NCBI GenBank assembly: GCA_026393735.1
Contig: JAPKZP010000020.1
Coordinates: 1-16,190, forward strand
Origin: Acidobacteriota bacterium
GTDB lineage: Bacteria > Acidobacteriota > Vicinamibacteria > Vicinamibacterales > JAKQTR01
Direction: 5' to 3'
DNA: 16,190 nucleotides
Shown: in pieces, positions 8,469 to 14,269 of the stretch
Position numbering within the stretch: position 1 is the first letter of the stretch
How the letters are laid out: each line of letters starts with the position of its first letter
Program-made: the position numbers and the translations under genes
Notes under the pieces: model-generated
What the model was told of the DNA's origin: nothing
The model's database searches: none
What the model saw: the letters and a program-made list of their open reading frames with translations, nothing else

Positions 8469-9403
8469 ACAACACCTGTCCCACGCGTCGTGACGACGCG
8501 ATCGATGAATACGTCTTCGAGGGAAGCGGGGACGACCCGCAGGCTGGTCACGTGGACGTTCGCCTGCGTGAACGCGGCCGAGAGATCCTGGAGCGCACGT
8601 GCGGCGCCCCCGCGCGGCACGCGCAGGTGCAGCCGTTCGCCGAACAACTGCACGTCCGAGATGTACGGCGCCCGGCGCACAAGCTGTTCGACCATCGCCT
8701 GGGGCTCCGCGATGACTTCGACGATGTCGTCGGCGAAGGCCGCCCGCATGCGCGTGGGCTGGTCGACGTCGAGGACGTGGCCGTCGCTCAGTAGGGCTAT
8801 GCGCGAGCAGCGCTCCGCTTCGTCGAGGTAGGGCGTCGCCATGAAGATGGTGATGCCCTGGGACAGAAACTCCGACAGCAGCCGCCAGAACTCGCGGCGC
8901 GATACGGGATCGACGCCGGTGGTCGGCTCGTCGAGCATCACCACGGCGGGTTCGTGCACGAGCGTGCACGCCAGCGCAAGCTTCTGTTTCATGCCGCCCG
9001 ACAGGCGGTCGGCCAGGCGATCCCGGAACGGCGTCAACTGCATCATCTCGAGCAGCCGGTTCCGGCGCTCGTGATACCGCGTCACGCCGTGGATGTCGGC
9101 GAAGAACGCGATGTTCTCGTCGATGGTCAGGTCGCCGTAGAGGCTGAACTTCTGTGAGAAGTACCCGACCTGGCGCGTGATCGCGAAGTGCTGCCTGAAC
9201 GGGTCGCTCCCGAGCACCTGCACCTTGCCGCTGTCGGCCTTCAGCAGGCCGCACAGCAGCCGGATGGTCGTCGTCTTTCCTGCGCCGTCGGGCCCGATGA
9301 GGCCGAACATCTCGCCCCGGTTGACCGAGTAGGACGCGTCGTTGACGGCCGTCGTGGCGCCAAATGTCTTTGTGACGCGATCGAGTTGAAGCGCGGTCGT
9401 CAT
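8465..9403 (-). CDS. ABC transporter ATPase 1 (YbhF N-terminal-half-like), H-loop histidine replaced by proline
   Basis: A 312-residue cytoplasmic ATPase. Walker A is GPDGAGKT (37-44); the Asp in place of the usual Asn/Ser is shared with the first domain of E. coli YbhF as I recall it. Q-loop Gln84 (GYFSQKFSLY), a canonical signature LSGGM (134-138), Walker B VVMLDE with Glu159 and D-loop TGVDP are all intact. The switch histidine is missing: the segment reads FMATPYLDEAERC with Pro191 where His is expected (codon CCC). The C-terminal regulatory region of about 100 residues ends PASLEDVFIDRVVTTRGTGV. It begins 9 nt after the adaptor gene stops, and its stop overlaps the tolC-like start as ATGA. 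I expect it to pair with ATPase 2, donating the good signature motif while its own nucleotide site is impaired. The gene is otherwise full length, so it is not a decaying pseudogene. Confidence 0.93.
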   Translation of the reverse strand: MTTALQLDRVTKTFGATTAVNDASYSVNRGEMFGLIGPDGAGKTTTIRLLCGLLKADSGKVQVLGSDPFRQHFAITRQVGYFSQKFSLYGDLTIDENIAFFADIHGVTRYHERRNRLLEMMQLTPFRDRLADRLSGGMKQKLALACTLVHEPAVVMLDEPTTGVDPVSRREFWRLLSEFLSQGITIFMATPYLDEAERCSRIALLSDGHVLDVDQPTRMRAAFADDIVEVIAEPQAMVEQLVRRAPYISDVQLFGERLHLRVPRGGAARALQDLSAAFTQANVHVTSLRVVPASLEDVFIDRVVTTRGTGVV

Positions 9404-9412
9404 GCCTGCCTG

Positions 9413-10450
9413 CTACTTCTTGAAGAGAATCTCCGCCTCGACGGGCATGCCCTGTTTCAGCACGCCGTTCCGGTTGTCGACGGACACCTTGACGCGGAAC
9501 ACCAGCTTCGAACGTTCTTCGGCCGTCTGGACGTTGCGCGGCGTGAACTCGGCCTTGGGGGAGATGAAGGTCACCTTGCCTGCGATGCCTGGTCCGCCGG
9601 CGTCCGTGAAGAGGGTGGCGTCCTGGCCGAGCGACACGCGAGGGATGAACGGTTCGTCGACGTAGACGTTTGCCCACGGAGCGTCGAGATCGGCGACGAC
9701 GACGATGGGCGTGCGGGGCGCGATGAGCTCACCCTGGTCGGCGAGCTTCTGGGTGACGAGGCCGGCCGCCGGCGAGAAGACCGTCGCGTCTTTCAGTGAC
9801 TTCTGGAGGGTTGCGATCTGGGCGTCCACGCCGGCGAGCCGTGCCCGTGCGCCGTCGATTTCTTCCTTGCGTGCGCCGGCCTTGAGCCTGGCGACGGCCT
9901 CGGCCGCGGCAATCACACGCTGTTCCCCTGCGCGCACACGGTCTTTCGCCACGTCTCTTCTGGTTGCGGCATCGTCGCGCTGTTTTTGCGCGCCCGAGTT
10001 GGCGGCGATGAGCGCGTCGAATCGCTGGAGGTCGCGCTCGGCCGAGGCGTGCTCCTGTTTCGCGGCCGCGAGGTCGGCGTCGGCCGCGGCGCGCTGTGCC
10101 TCTGCCTGGCGGATGTCTTCGCTGCGGGCGCCGGCGAGAAGGAGGCGGAGTTGGGCGTCCGCGCCGCTGCGTTCAGCGCCGGCGCGCGTCAGGGCGAGCG
10201 TGATGTCGGCCGTGTCGAGCTGGGCGATGAGGTCGCCTGGCTTGACGCGGTCGCCCTCGGCGACGGCGAGCGTGAGGAGGCGGCCTCCGACTTCTGGCGC
10301 GACCTGGACCTCGGTGGCTTCGACGTAGCCGGAGACACGAACGCGGTCGGTGGGCGCGGTGTTGCGGCAGCCGGGCGACAGAAGGATCGCGATCTGGACG
10401 GCGGCGAAGGTGGCGGAGAGAGAGAGCCGGAACGGACGGTGGTGGTTCAT
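9413..10450 (-). CDS. HlyD/YbhG-type periplasmic adaptor (membrane fusion) protein
   Basis: A 345-residue membrane fusion protein that links the inner-membrane ABC permeases to the TolC-type channel. Residues 8-27 are a hydrophobic N-terminal anchor. The lipoyl half-motif (VSGYVEATEVQVAPEVGGRL, 39-58; GDRVKPGDLIAQLDTADI) is followed by a long coiled-coil hairpin at about 84-222, rich in Ala/Glu/Arg with two related turns (AGARSEDIRQAEAQR and AGARKEEIDGARARL). The second lipoyl half (ATVFSPAAGLVTQKLADQGE) follows, then a beta-barrel domain to the end. The start is placed at ATG 10450, which overlaps the repressor's TGA as ATGA; the frame extends 13 codons further with no support. Cys28 follows LLSPG and could be a lipidation site, but Ser at -3 and Pro at -2 fit the lipobox poorly. 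Related to E. coli YbhG and to generic HlyD_D23 adaptors. Confidence 0.93.
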   Translation of the reverse strand: MNHHRPFRLSLSATFAAVQIAILLSPGCRNTAPTDRVRVSGYVEATEVQVAPEVGGRLLTLAVAEGDRVKPGDLIAQLDTADITLALTRAGAERSGADAQLRLLLAGARSEDIRQAEAQRAAADADLAAAKQEHASAERDLQRFDALIAANSGAQKQRDDAATRRDVAKDRVRAGEQRVIAAAEAVARLKAGARKEEIDGARARLAGVDAQIATLQKSLKDATVFSPAAGLVTQKLADQGELIAPRTPIVVVADLDAPWANVYVDEPFIPRVSLGQDATLFTDAGGPGIAGKVTFISPKAEFTPRNVQTAEERSKLVFRVKVSVDNRNGVLKQGMPVEAEILFKK

Positions 10451-11130
10451 GACGAGACTCCGGTCGGACTCGGGGCGTTGGCTGTGCACGGCATGAGGGC
10501 GCGGCGATTGATGTGCTGCAGGTGTTCGATGAAGCGCGGGGCGTCGAGCCTGGCCACGTCGAAATGGCCGATCCGGGCGAGGGCGCTTCGGATGGGGCTC
10601 GTCGCCAGGTAGACGATGATGGGCCAGACGGTGGTCAGGTAGAGGAGGATCGGGTCGACGGGCTCGAACTGGCCGGACGCGCGGCCTTCATCGACGATGC
10701 CGCCCATGACGCGGACGATGTGTGCCATGAGGGTGAAGGTTTCCTCGTCGAGTCGGCGCCCGCCTTCGGCGATTTCGCGGAGGATGATGGGGGCGAGTTG
10801 GTGGCGGGCGGTGCCTTCGGTGACGAAGGTGGCGACGAAGTGGTCGAGTTTCTGGTCTGGGGCGAGGGGGGAATGGGCGATCTGGACGAGGACGTCGCCG
10901 ACGGAGGTGAAGAGGGTTCGGAGGACGATCTGGTAGAGGTGTTGTTTGCTGGAGAAGTGGTAGTAGATCATCGCCTTGTTGAGGCGGGCGTGTGCGGCGA
11001 TACGGTCGACGGTGGTGGCGGCGAAGCCGCGGAGGGCGAACTCGGCTGTGGCGGCGGCGAGGATGCGGGTGCGGGAGTCAAGGGGCGGGGTATTGGGGGC
11101 GCGTCGAGGCCGTCGTTTGCGTTTCGCCAT
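10447..11130 (-). CDS. TetR-family transcriptional repressor (CecR/YbiH-like), first gene of the efflux operon
   Basis: A 227-residue DNA-binding regulator. A basic leader (MAKRKRRPRR) precedes the N-terminal TetR helix-turn-helix at about residues 20-66 (RILAAATAEFALRGFAATTV, then DRIAAHARLNKAMIYYHFSS), ending in the family's YYHFxSKxxLY recognition-helix signature. The rest is an all-helical ligand-binding and dimerisation domain. ATG 11130 is preferred over an in-frame TTG at 11142 because it gives a conventional N-terminus and because 11141-11142 lie inside the operator. It is first in the operon and overlaps the adaptor gene by 4 nt, so it should repress its own synthesis together with the pump. 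A strong promoter and a 25-bp palindrome lie directly upstream. In E. coli the equivalent regulator CecR controls ybhG-ybhF-ybhS-ybhR. The inducer is unknown. Confidence 0.93.
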   Translation of the reverse strand: MAKRKRRPRRAPNTPPLDSRTRILAAATAEFALRGFAATTVDRIAAHARLNKAMIYYHFSSKQHLYQIVLRTLFTSVGDVLVQIAHSPLAPDQKLDHFVATFVTEGTARHQLAPIILREIAEGGRRLDEETFTLMAHIVRVMGGIVDEGRASGQFEPVDPILLYLTTVWPIIVYLATSPIRSALARIGHFDVARLDAPRFIEHLQHINRRALMPCTANAPSPTGVSS

Positions 11131-11140
11131 GGTTTTAACC

Positions 11141-11165
11141 AACTAGTTAGTTTAACTAACCAGTT
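11141..11165. promoter_or_regulatory. TetR operator palindrome
   Basis: A 25-nt odd-centred inverted repeat with two 12-nt arms, 11141-11152 and 11154-11165, around T11153. Eleven of twelve positions pair; the only mismatch is 11145 against 11161. The inner 15 nt, GTTAGTTTAACTAAC, is perfect apart from its centre. It is AT-rich in a GC-rich window, adjoins the -10 element and covers the expected transcription start. This is where a TetR dimer would block the operon. The site is 10 nt upstream of the repressor start codon. Confidence 0.8.
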
Positions 11166-11193
11166 AATATACTCCGATTCTGGCCATTGTCAA
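11166..11193 (-). promoter_or_regulatory. Near-consensus sigma-70 promoter of the efflux operon
   Basis: On the minus strand a perfect -35 TTGACA (11193-11188) is followed by a 16-nt spacer and a -10 TATATT (11171-11166, five of six). The predicted start is near 11159, inside the adjoining palindrome. A promoter this strong in a GC-rich genome makes sense if it is normally held off by a repressor. The predicted leader is about 29 nt and shows no clear Shine-Dalgarno. Confidence 0.75.
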
Positions 11194-11238
11194 GCTCCTC
11201 GCCAACCCGATGGGCCCACACGGCGGCCAGATTCCCTG

Positions 11239-11244
11239 TATCCT
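11239..11244 (+). promoter_or_regulatory. -10-like hexamer abutting the epimerase-like gene start
   Basis: TATCCT matches TATAAT at four of six positions and ends 6 nt before ATG 11251. No Shine-Dalgarno is present in TCCTTCCCCC before the ATG. If used, transcription would begin at or beside the start codon, giving a leaderless message. No -35 is clear, so support is weak and comes mainly from the same arrangement at the transporter gene (2465-2483). Confidence 0.25.
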
Positions 11245-11250
11245 TCCCCC

Positions 11251-12171
11251 ATGCGCGCCGTCATCGCCGGCGGATCGGGTTTCCTCGGACAATCCCTCTC
11301 CGCCGCCCTCGTCTCCTGCGGACACCACGTCCAGATCCTCACGCGCCACACCGTCACCCCGGACACCAACTCCCCCCCCTCCCCCGTCCAACACATCACC
11401 TGGAACCCAGACGGCCAGATCGGCGACTGGACCCCCGCCTGCCAGGGCGCCGACATCGTCATCAACCTCGCCGGCGCGTCCATTGGCACCCATCGGTGGT
11501 CGCTGCCGCGCAAGGCCGAACTGATCGCCAGCCGCATCCGGCCCACCCGCTCCCTCGTCCGCTTCATCGAGCAGGCCACGCCGGCGCCAACGGTCTTCAT
11601 CAGCGCGTCCGCCATCGGCTACTACGGCGACCGCCCCGGCGAGTACCTCACCGAGTCGTCATCGGGCGCCAAGGATTTCCTCGCAGAATTGACCTATGAA
11701 TGGGAACAACACGCGCGGTTGAGCCTTGGCCATCCCACGCGCCTCGTCGCCCTCCGCACCGGTATCGTCCTCGACCCGCGCGAAGGCGCCCTCGCGAAGA
11801 TGCTCCCGCCCTTCAGGCTCTTCACGGGCGGTCCGTTTGGATCGGGCCGTCAGTACATGTCGTGGATTCACCGCGACGACTGGGTGTCGCTGGTGCAGTG
11901 GGTGATCGACGCGCCGGACGTGAACGGCCCCGTCAACGCGACGGCACCACACCCGGTCACCAACGCGGAGTTCGCACGGACGCTCGGCCGCGTCCTCCAC
12001 CGCCCGGCCATCATGCCGGTGCCGGCATTCGTCCTGAAGATGATGTTGGGAGAAATGGCCGGCCCGCTGCTCCTGCACAGCCAACGGGTGCTTCCCGCTC
12101 GAGCCACGGCAGGCGGGTTCCGGTTCGCCTTCGACACGATCGAACCGGCGCTCGAGAACCTATTGCGCTAG
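11251..12171 (+). CDS. TIGR01777 / DUF1731 epimerase-like SDR protein (YfcH/SDR39U1-like)
   Basis: A 306-residue cytoplasmic protein of the atypical short-chain dehydrogenase family. The Rossmann nucleotide-binding loop is GGSGFLG (G7, G10, G13). INLAGASIG (71-79) and the family hallmark SASAIGYYGDR (118-128) with its conserved tyrosines follow, then the DFLAELTYEWE helix. The C-terminal DUF1731 domain occupies about 255-304 (PVPAFVLKMMLGEMAGPLLL, VLPARATAGGFRF). Length matches the usual 295-310. The longer open frame back to 10513 is an antisense shadow of the repressor. ATG 11251 starts directly at the first beta-strand (MRAVIAGG). An NAD(P)-dependent redox or epimerase role is presumed, but no substrate is known for this family. 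It is divergent from the efflux operon across a 120-nt gap, and its TAG overlaps the stop of the E1-beta gene on the other strand. Confidence 0.94.
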   Translation: MRAVIAGGSGFLGQSLSAALVSCGHHVQILTRHTVTPDTNSPPSPVQHITWNPDGQIGDWTPACQGADIVINLAGASIGTHRWSLPRKAELIASRIRPTRSLVRFIEQATPAPTVFISASAIGYYGDRPGEYLTESSSGAKDFLAELTYEWEQHARLSLGHPTRLVALRTGIVLDPREGALAKMLPPFRLFTGGPFGSGRQYMSWIHRDDWVSLVQWVIDAPDVNGPVNATAPHPVTNAEFARTLGRVLHRPAIMPVPAFVLKMMLGEMAGPLLLHSQRVLPARATAGGFRFAFDTIEPALENLLR

Positions 12172-13148
12172 TACCGCGCCAGCGCCTGCACGGCCTCCAC
12201 GATCTTGTCGGCGTTCGGCAGGTTGTGCTGCTCGAGCACGGCCGAGAACGGGCAGTGCGCGTCGGGATAGGTCACCCGCATCACGGGTGCGTCGAGCGAC
12301 TCGAATCGCTCCTCCATGACGACAGCCGAGATCTCAGCGCCGAGGCCGAGCGTCTTCACGTCCTCGTGCACCACCAGCAGCCGGTTGGTCTTCTCGAGCG
12401 ACGCGAATACCGCCTCCTTGTCCCACGGCGACAGCGTCCGGAGGTCGATCACCTCGACGTCGACGCCTTCCTTCGCCAGCCGGTCTGCCGCTTCGAGCGA
12501 CGCGATCACCATGGCGCCGTACGTCACCAGCGTGACCTGGCCGCCCTCGCGCCGGACCGCGGCCTTCCCGATCGGCACGATCTCGTCGCCCTCGGGCACC
12601 GGGCCCTTCGCGCGCCGATAGAGATACTTGTGCTCGAGGTAGATCACCGGGTTGTCGTCGCGGATGGCCGCCTTCAGCAGGCCCTTCGCGTCCCACGCCG
12701 TCGACGGCGCGACGACCTTAAGTCCCGGCCGGTGCACGAACCACGACTCCGGGTTCTGCGAGTGATAGAGTCCGCCGGCCACGTTGCCGCCCACGGGCGC
12801 GCGCACCACGATCGGGCACGACGCGCGGCCGCCGTAACGGTAGCGCAGCGTGGCCGCCTGGTTGACGATCTGGTCGAAGCCGCACGTGATGAAGTCGCCG
12901 AACTGCATCTCGGCGACGGGCCGATAGCCGCGCAGCGAGGCGCCCACGCTCACCCCGATGATGCACGACTCCGAGATCGGCATGTCGAGCGATCGGTATT
13001 CACCGAACTCCTCCTGGAGTCCCTTCGTGATGCCGAACGCGCCTCCGTAGGCGCCGACATCCTCGCCCAGCACGAACACCTTCGGATCGCGCGCCATTTC
13101 CTCGCGCAGGGCTTCCCGAATCGCTTCCAGGTAGATGATTTCACGCAT
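12168..13148 (-). CDS. 2-oxoacid dehydrogenase E1 component, beta subunit
   Basis: A 326-residue subunit of the thiamine-diphosphate-dependent E1 that decarboxylates a 2-oxo acid and passes the acyl group to a lipoyl E2. The pyrimidine-binding domain is about residues 1-175. It includes LGEDVGAYGGAFGITKGLQE, the MPISE motif with Glu60 (expected to activate the cofactor), PVAEMQFGDFI and GGLYHSQNPES with His129. The C-terminal transketolase-like domain runs from about 195 (TLVTYGAMVIASLEAADRL) to 315 (DAHCPFSAVLEQHNLP). Length matches PDH, acetoin and branched-chain E1-beta proteins. ATG 13148 overlaps the 3' end of the alpha gene by 8 nt, so translation is probably coupled and subunits balanced. 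Substrate (pyruvate, acetoin or branched-chain 2-oxo acid) cannot be fixed by eye, and no E2 or E3 gene lies in the window. Confidence 0.94.
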   Translation of the reverse strand: MREIIYLEAIREALREEMARDPKVFVLGEDVGAYGGAFGITKGLQEEFGEYRSLDMPISESCIIGVSVGASLRGYRPVAEMQFGDFITCGFDQIVNQAATLRYRYGGRASCPIVVRAPVGGNVAGGLYHSQNPESWFVHRPGLKVVAPSTAWDAKGLLKAAIRDDNPVIYLEHKYLYRRAKGPVPEGDEIVPIGKAAVRREGGQVTLVTYGAMVIASLEAADRLAKEGVDVEVIDLRTLSPWDKEAVFASLEKTNRLLVVHEDVKTLGLGAEISAVVMEERFESLDAPVMRVTYPDAHCPFSAVLEQHNLPNADKIVEAVQALARY

Positions 13149-14124
13149 ACAGGTCCGTCACCGCTTCACCCGGTTCCGGGTGGGGGCTGTCCTCCGCGAA
13201 CGTCACGGCCGCATCGATCTCCTGGCGCACGCGCGTCTCGATCTCGAGCAGTTTCGTGTCGTCGAGCACTTCGCGCGACCGCAGGTAGGTGGTGAACGTG
13301 GGCAGCGGGTCGCGGCTCTTCCACATCGCCAGTTCTTCGTCCGTGCGGTAGAACGCCGGGTCGTGCTCGGAGTGGCCGTGCCACCGGTACGTCTTGCACT
13401 CGATCAGCGTGGGGCCGTCGCCGGCGCGCGCGCGGGCAATCGCGCCCTGCGTGGCTTGGTAGACGGCCAGCACGTCGTTGCCGTTGATGGCCACGCCATC
13501 GAAGCCGTAGCCTTCGGCGCGGTCCGCCACGTCCTCAATCGCCATCGATTTCTCGATCGGCACCGAGTACGAGTAGACGTTGTTCTCGCACACGAACACC
13601 ACCGGCAGCTTGTGCGTGCCGGCGAAGTTCATCGCCTCGTGCACGTCGCCCGTGTTCGACGCGCCTTCACCGAAGTACGCGATGACGACGTTGTCGCGGC
13701 CTTCGAGCTTGTAGGTCAGCGCCAGACCGGCGGCGACGGGCGTGTTCGCGCCCAGCATGCTTGTGTTCCCGAAGATGCCCAACTCGGACACGCCGCTGTG
13801 CAGCGCGGAATCGCGCCCCTTCGACAGCCCGGTCGCCTTCGCGTACATCTGCGCCATCATCACGCCCGGGCTCACGCCCTTCATCAGGAACGTGCCCAGG
13901 TCGCGGTGCAGCGGGCAGATGTAATCCTCCTTGTGCAGACCGAAACAGGTGCCGACGACGATCGCCTCCTGGCCGATGCTGGAGTAGACGCCGCTGCGCA
14001 CGCGGCCCTGGCGCACCAGGATGCTCAGCCGCTCGTCGAAGGCGCGGATGAGCTTGAGCCAGTAGAGCATCTCGAGGAGTTGCTCGTCGGTGAGCTTGAA
14101 CTTGTGTCGCTTGATCGATGGCAT
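13141..14124 (-). CDS. 2-oxoacid dehydrogenase E1 component, alpha subunit
   Basis: A 327-residue partner of the beta subunit. The thiamine-diphosphate/Mg motif starts at GEG (152-154, Glu where Asp is commonest) and ends at NN (181-182, FVCENNVYSYS). PLHRDLGTFLMKG (71-83) and RWHGHSEHDPAFYR (247-260) are the conserved catalytic and loop segments. The approach motif SSIGQEAIVVG (48-58) looks more like branched-chain or generic Acidobacterial E1-alpha than classic pyruvate E1-alpha, but this is only an impression. The start is placed at ATG 14124 (MPSIKRHKFKLTDEQLLEML). An in-frame GTG at 14187 would add 21 residues, but those are encoded by the heptamer repeat array and are unlikely to be protein. 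No clear Shine-Dalgarno precedes either start. It is first of the two-gene unit. Confidence 0.92.
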   Translation of the reverse strand: MPSIKRHKFKLTDEQLLEMLYWLKLIRAFDERLSILVRQGRVRSGVYSSIGQEAIVVGTCFGLHKEDYICPLHRDLGTFLMKGVSPGVMMAQMYAKATGLSKGRDSALHSGVSELGIFGNTSMLGANTPVAAGLALTYKLEGRDNVVIAYFGEGASNTGDVHEAMNFAGTHKLPVVFVCENNVYSYSVPIEKSMAIEDVADRAEGYGFDGVAINGNDVLAVYQATQGAIARARAGDGPTLIECKTYRWHGHSEHDPAFYRTDEELAMWKSRDPLPTFTTYLRSREVLDDTKLLEIETRVRQEIDAAVTFAEDSPHPEPGEAVTDLYA

Positions 14125-14140
14125 GGCAAGAACACGGGAA

Positions 14141-14175
14141 TCGGAGTTCGGGATTCGGCACTCGGCGCTCGGATT
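14141..14175. repeat. Five-copy degenerate heptamer array TCGGNNN
   Basis: Five consecutive 7-nt units each begin TCGG: TCGGAGT (14141), TCGGGAT (14148), TCGGCAC (14155), TCGGCGC (14162) and TCGGATT (14169). It lies 17 nt upstream of the E1-alpha ATG, in the leader of that gene. The period is exact, with no indels, while the last three bases vary. Read in the E1-alpha frame it would encode a meaningless Ser/Arg/Pro peptide, which argues it is non-coding. Confidence 0.7.
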
Positions 14176-14187
14176 TGGAGCAGGCAC

Positions 14188-14248
14188 GCGGTTTCACAAC
14201 CCATTCTCAAGGCCCGAAACACGTCGCCCACGCAGGTTGTGAGACCGC
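14188..14248. repeat. 14-nt inverted repeat between the DUF1501 and E1-alpha genes
   Basis: GCGGTTTCACAACC (14188-14201) and GGTTGTGAGACCGC (14235-14248) are reverse complements at 13 of 14 positions. The one mismatch would be a wobble pair in one of the two RNA strands. The spacer is 33 nt. It could act as an RNA hairpin after the DUF1501 gene or as paired protein-binding half-sites upstream of the E1 genes. No T-run follows on the minus strand, so it is not a standard intrinsic terminator. Confidence 0.6.
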
Positions 14249-14269
14249 AATCAGTCTAGCACCAGCACG

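Noticed and set aside
7089..8831. 580-codon plus-strand frame antisense to the tolC-like and ATPase 1 genes
   Set aside because: Composition is shadow-like, with no recognisable motif and two well-supported genes on the other strand.
8465..9403. ATPase 1 as an inactive pseudogene because of the missing H-loop histidine
   Set aside because: All other motifs and full length are retained, and the partner ATPase shows a matching signature change. Asymmetric sites are known in heterodimeric ABC proteins.
8469..9677. Frame of the tolC-like gene open for 403 codons upstream, suggesting a fusion
   Set aside because: The region encodes ATPase 1 and part of the adaptor in other frames. The signal peptide at ATG 8468 and the ATGA overlap define the true start.
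10513..11250. Long N-terminal extension of the epimerase-like protein
   Set aside because: Asp/Glu/Gly-rich antisense of the repressor gene that runs through its promoter and operator. The Rossmann fold starts at ATG 11251.
14125..14187. 21-residue N-terminal extension of E1-alpha from a GTG
   Set aside because: The added residues come from the heptamer repeat array and are unlike the family N-terminus.
14188..14248. Inverted repeat as an intrinsic terminator for the DUF1501 gene
   Set aside because: The 33-nt loop and lack of a following T-run do not fit a factor-independent terminator.
13135..14259. 374-codon plus-strand frame antisense to E1-alpha
   Set aside because: No domain signal. 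The minus strand carries a full set of E1-alpha motifs.
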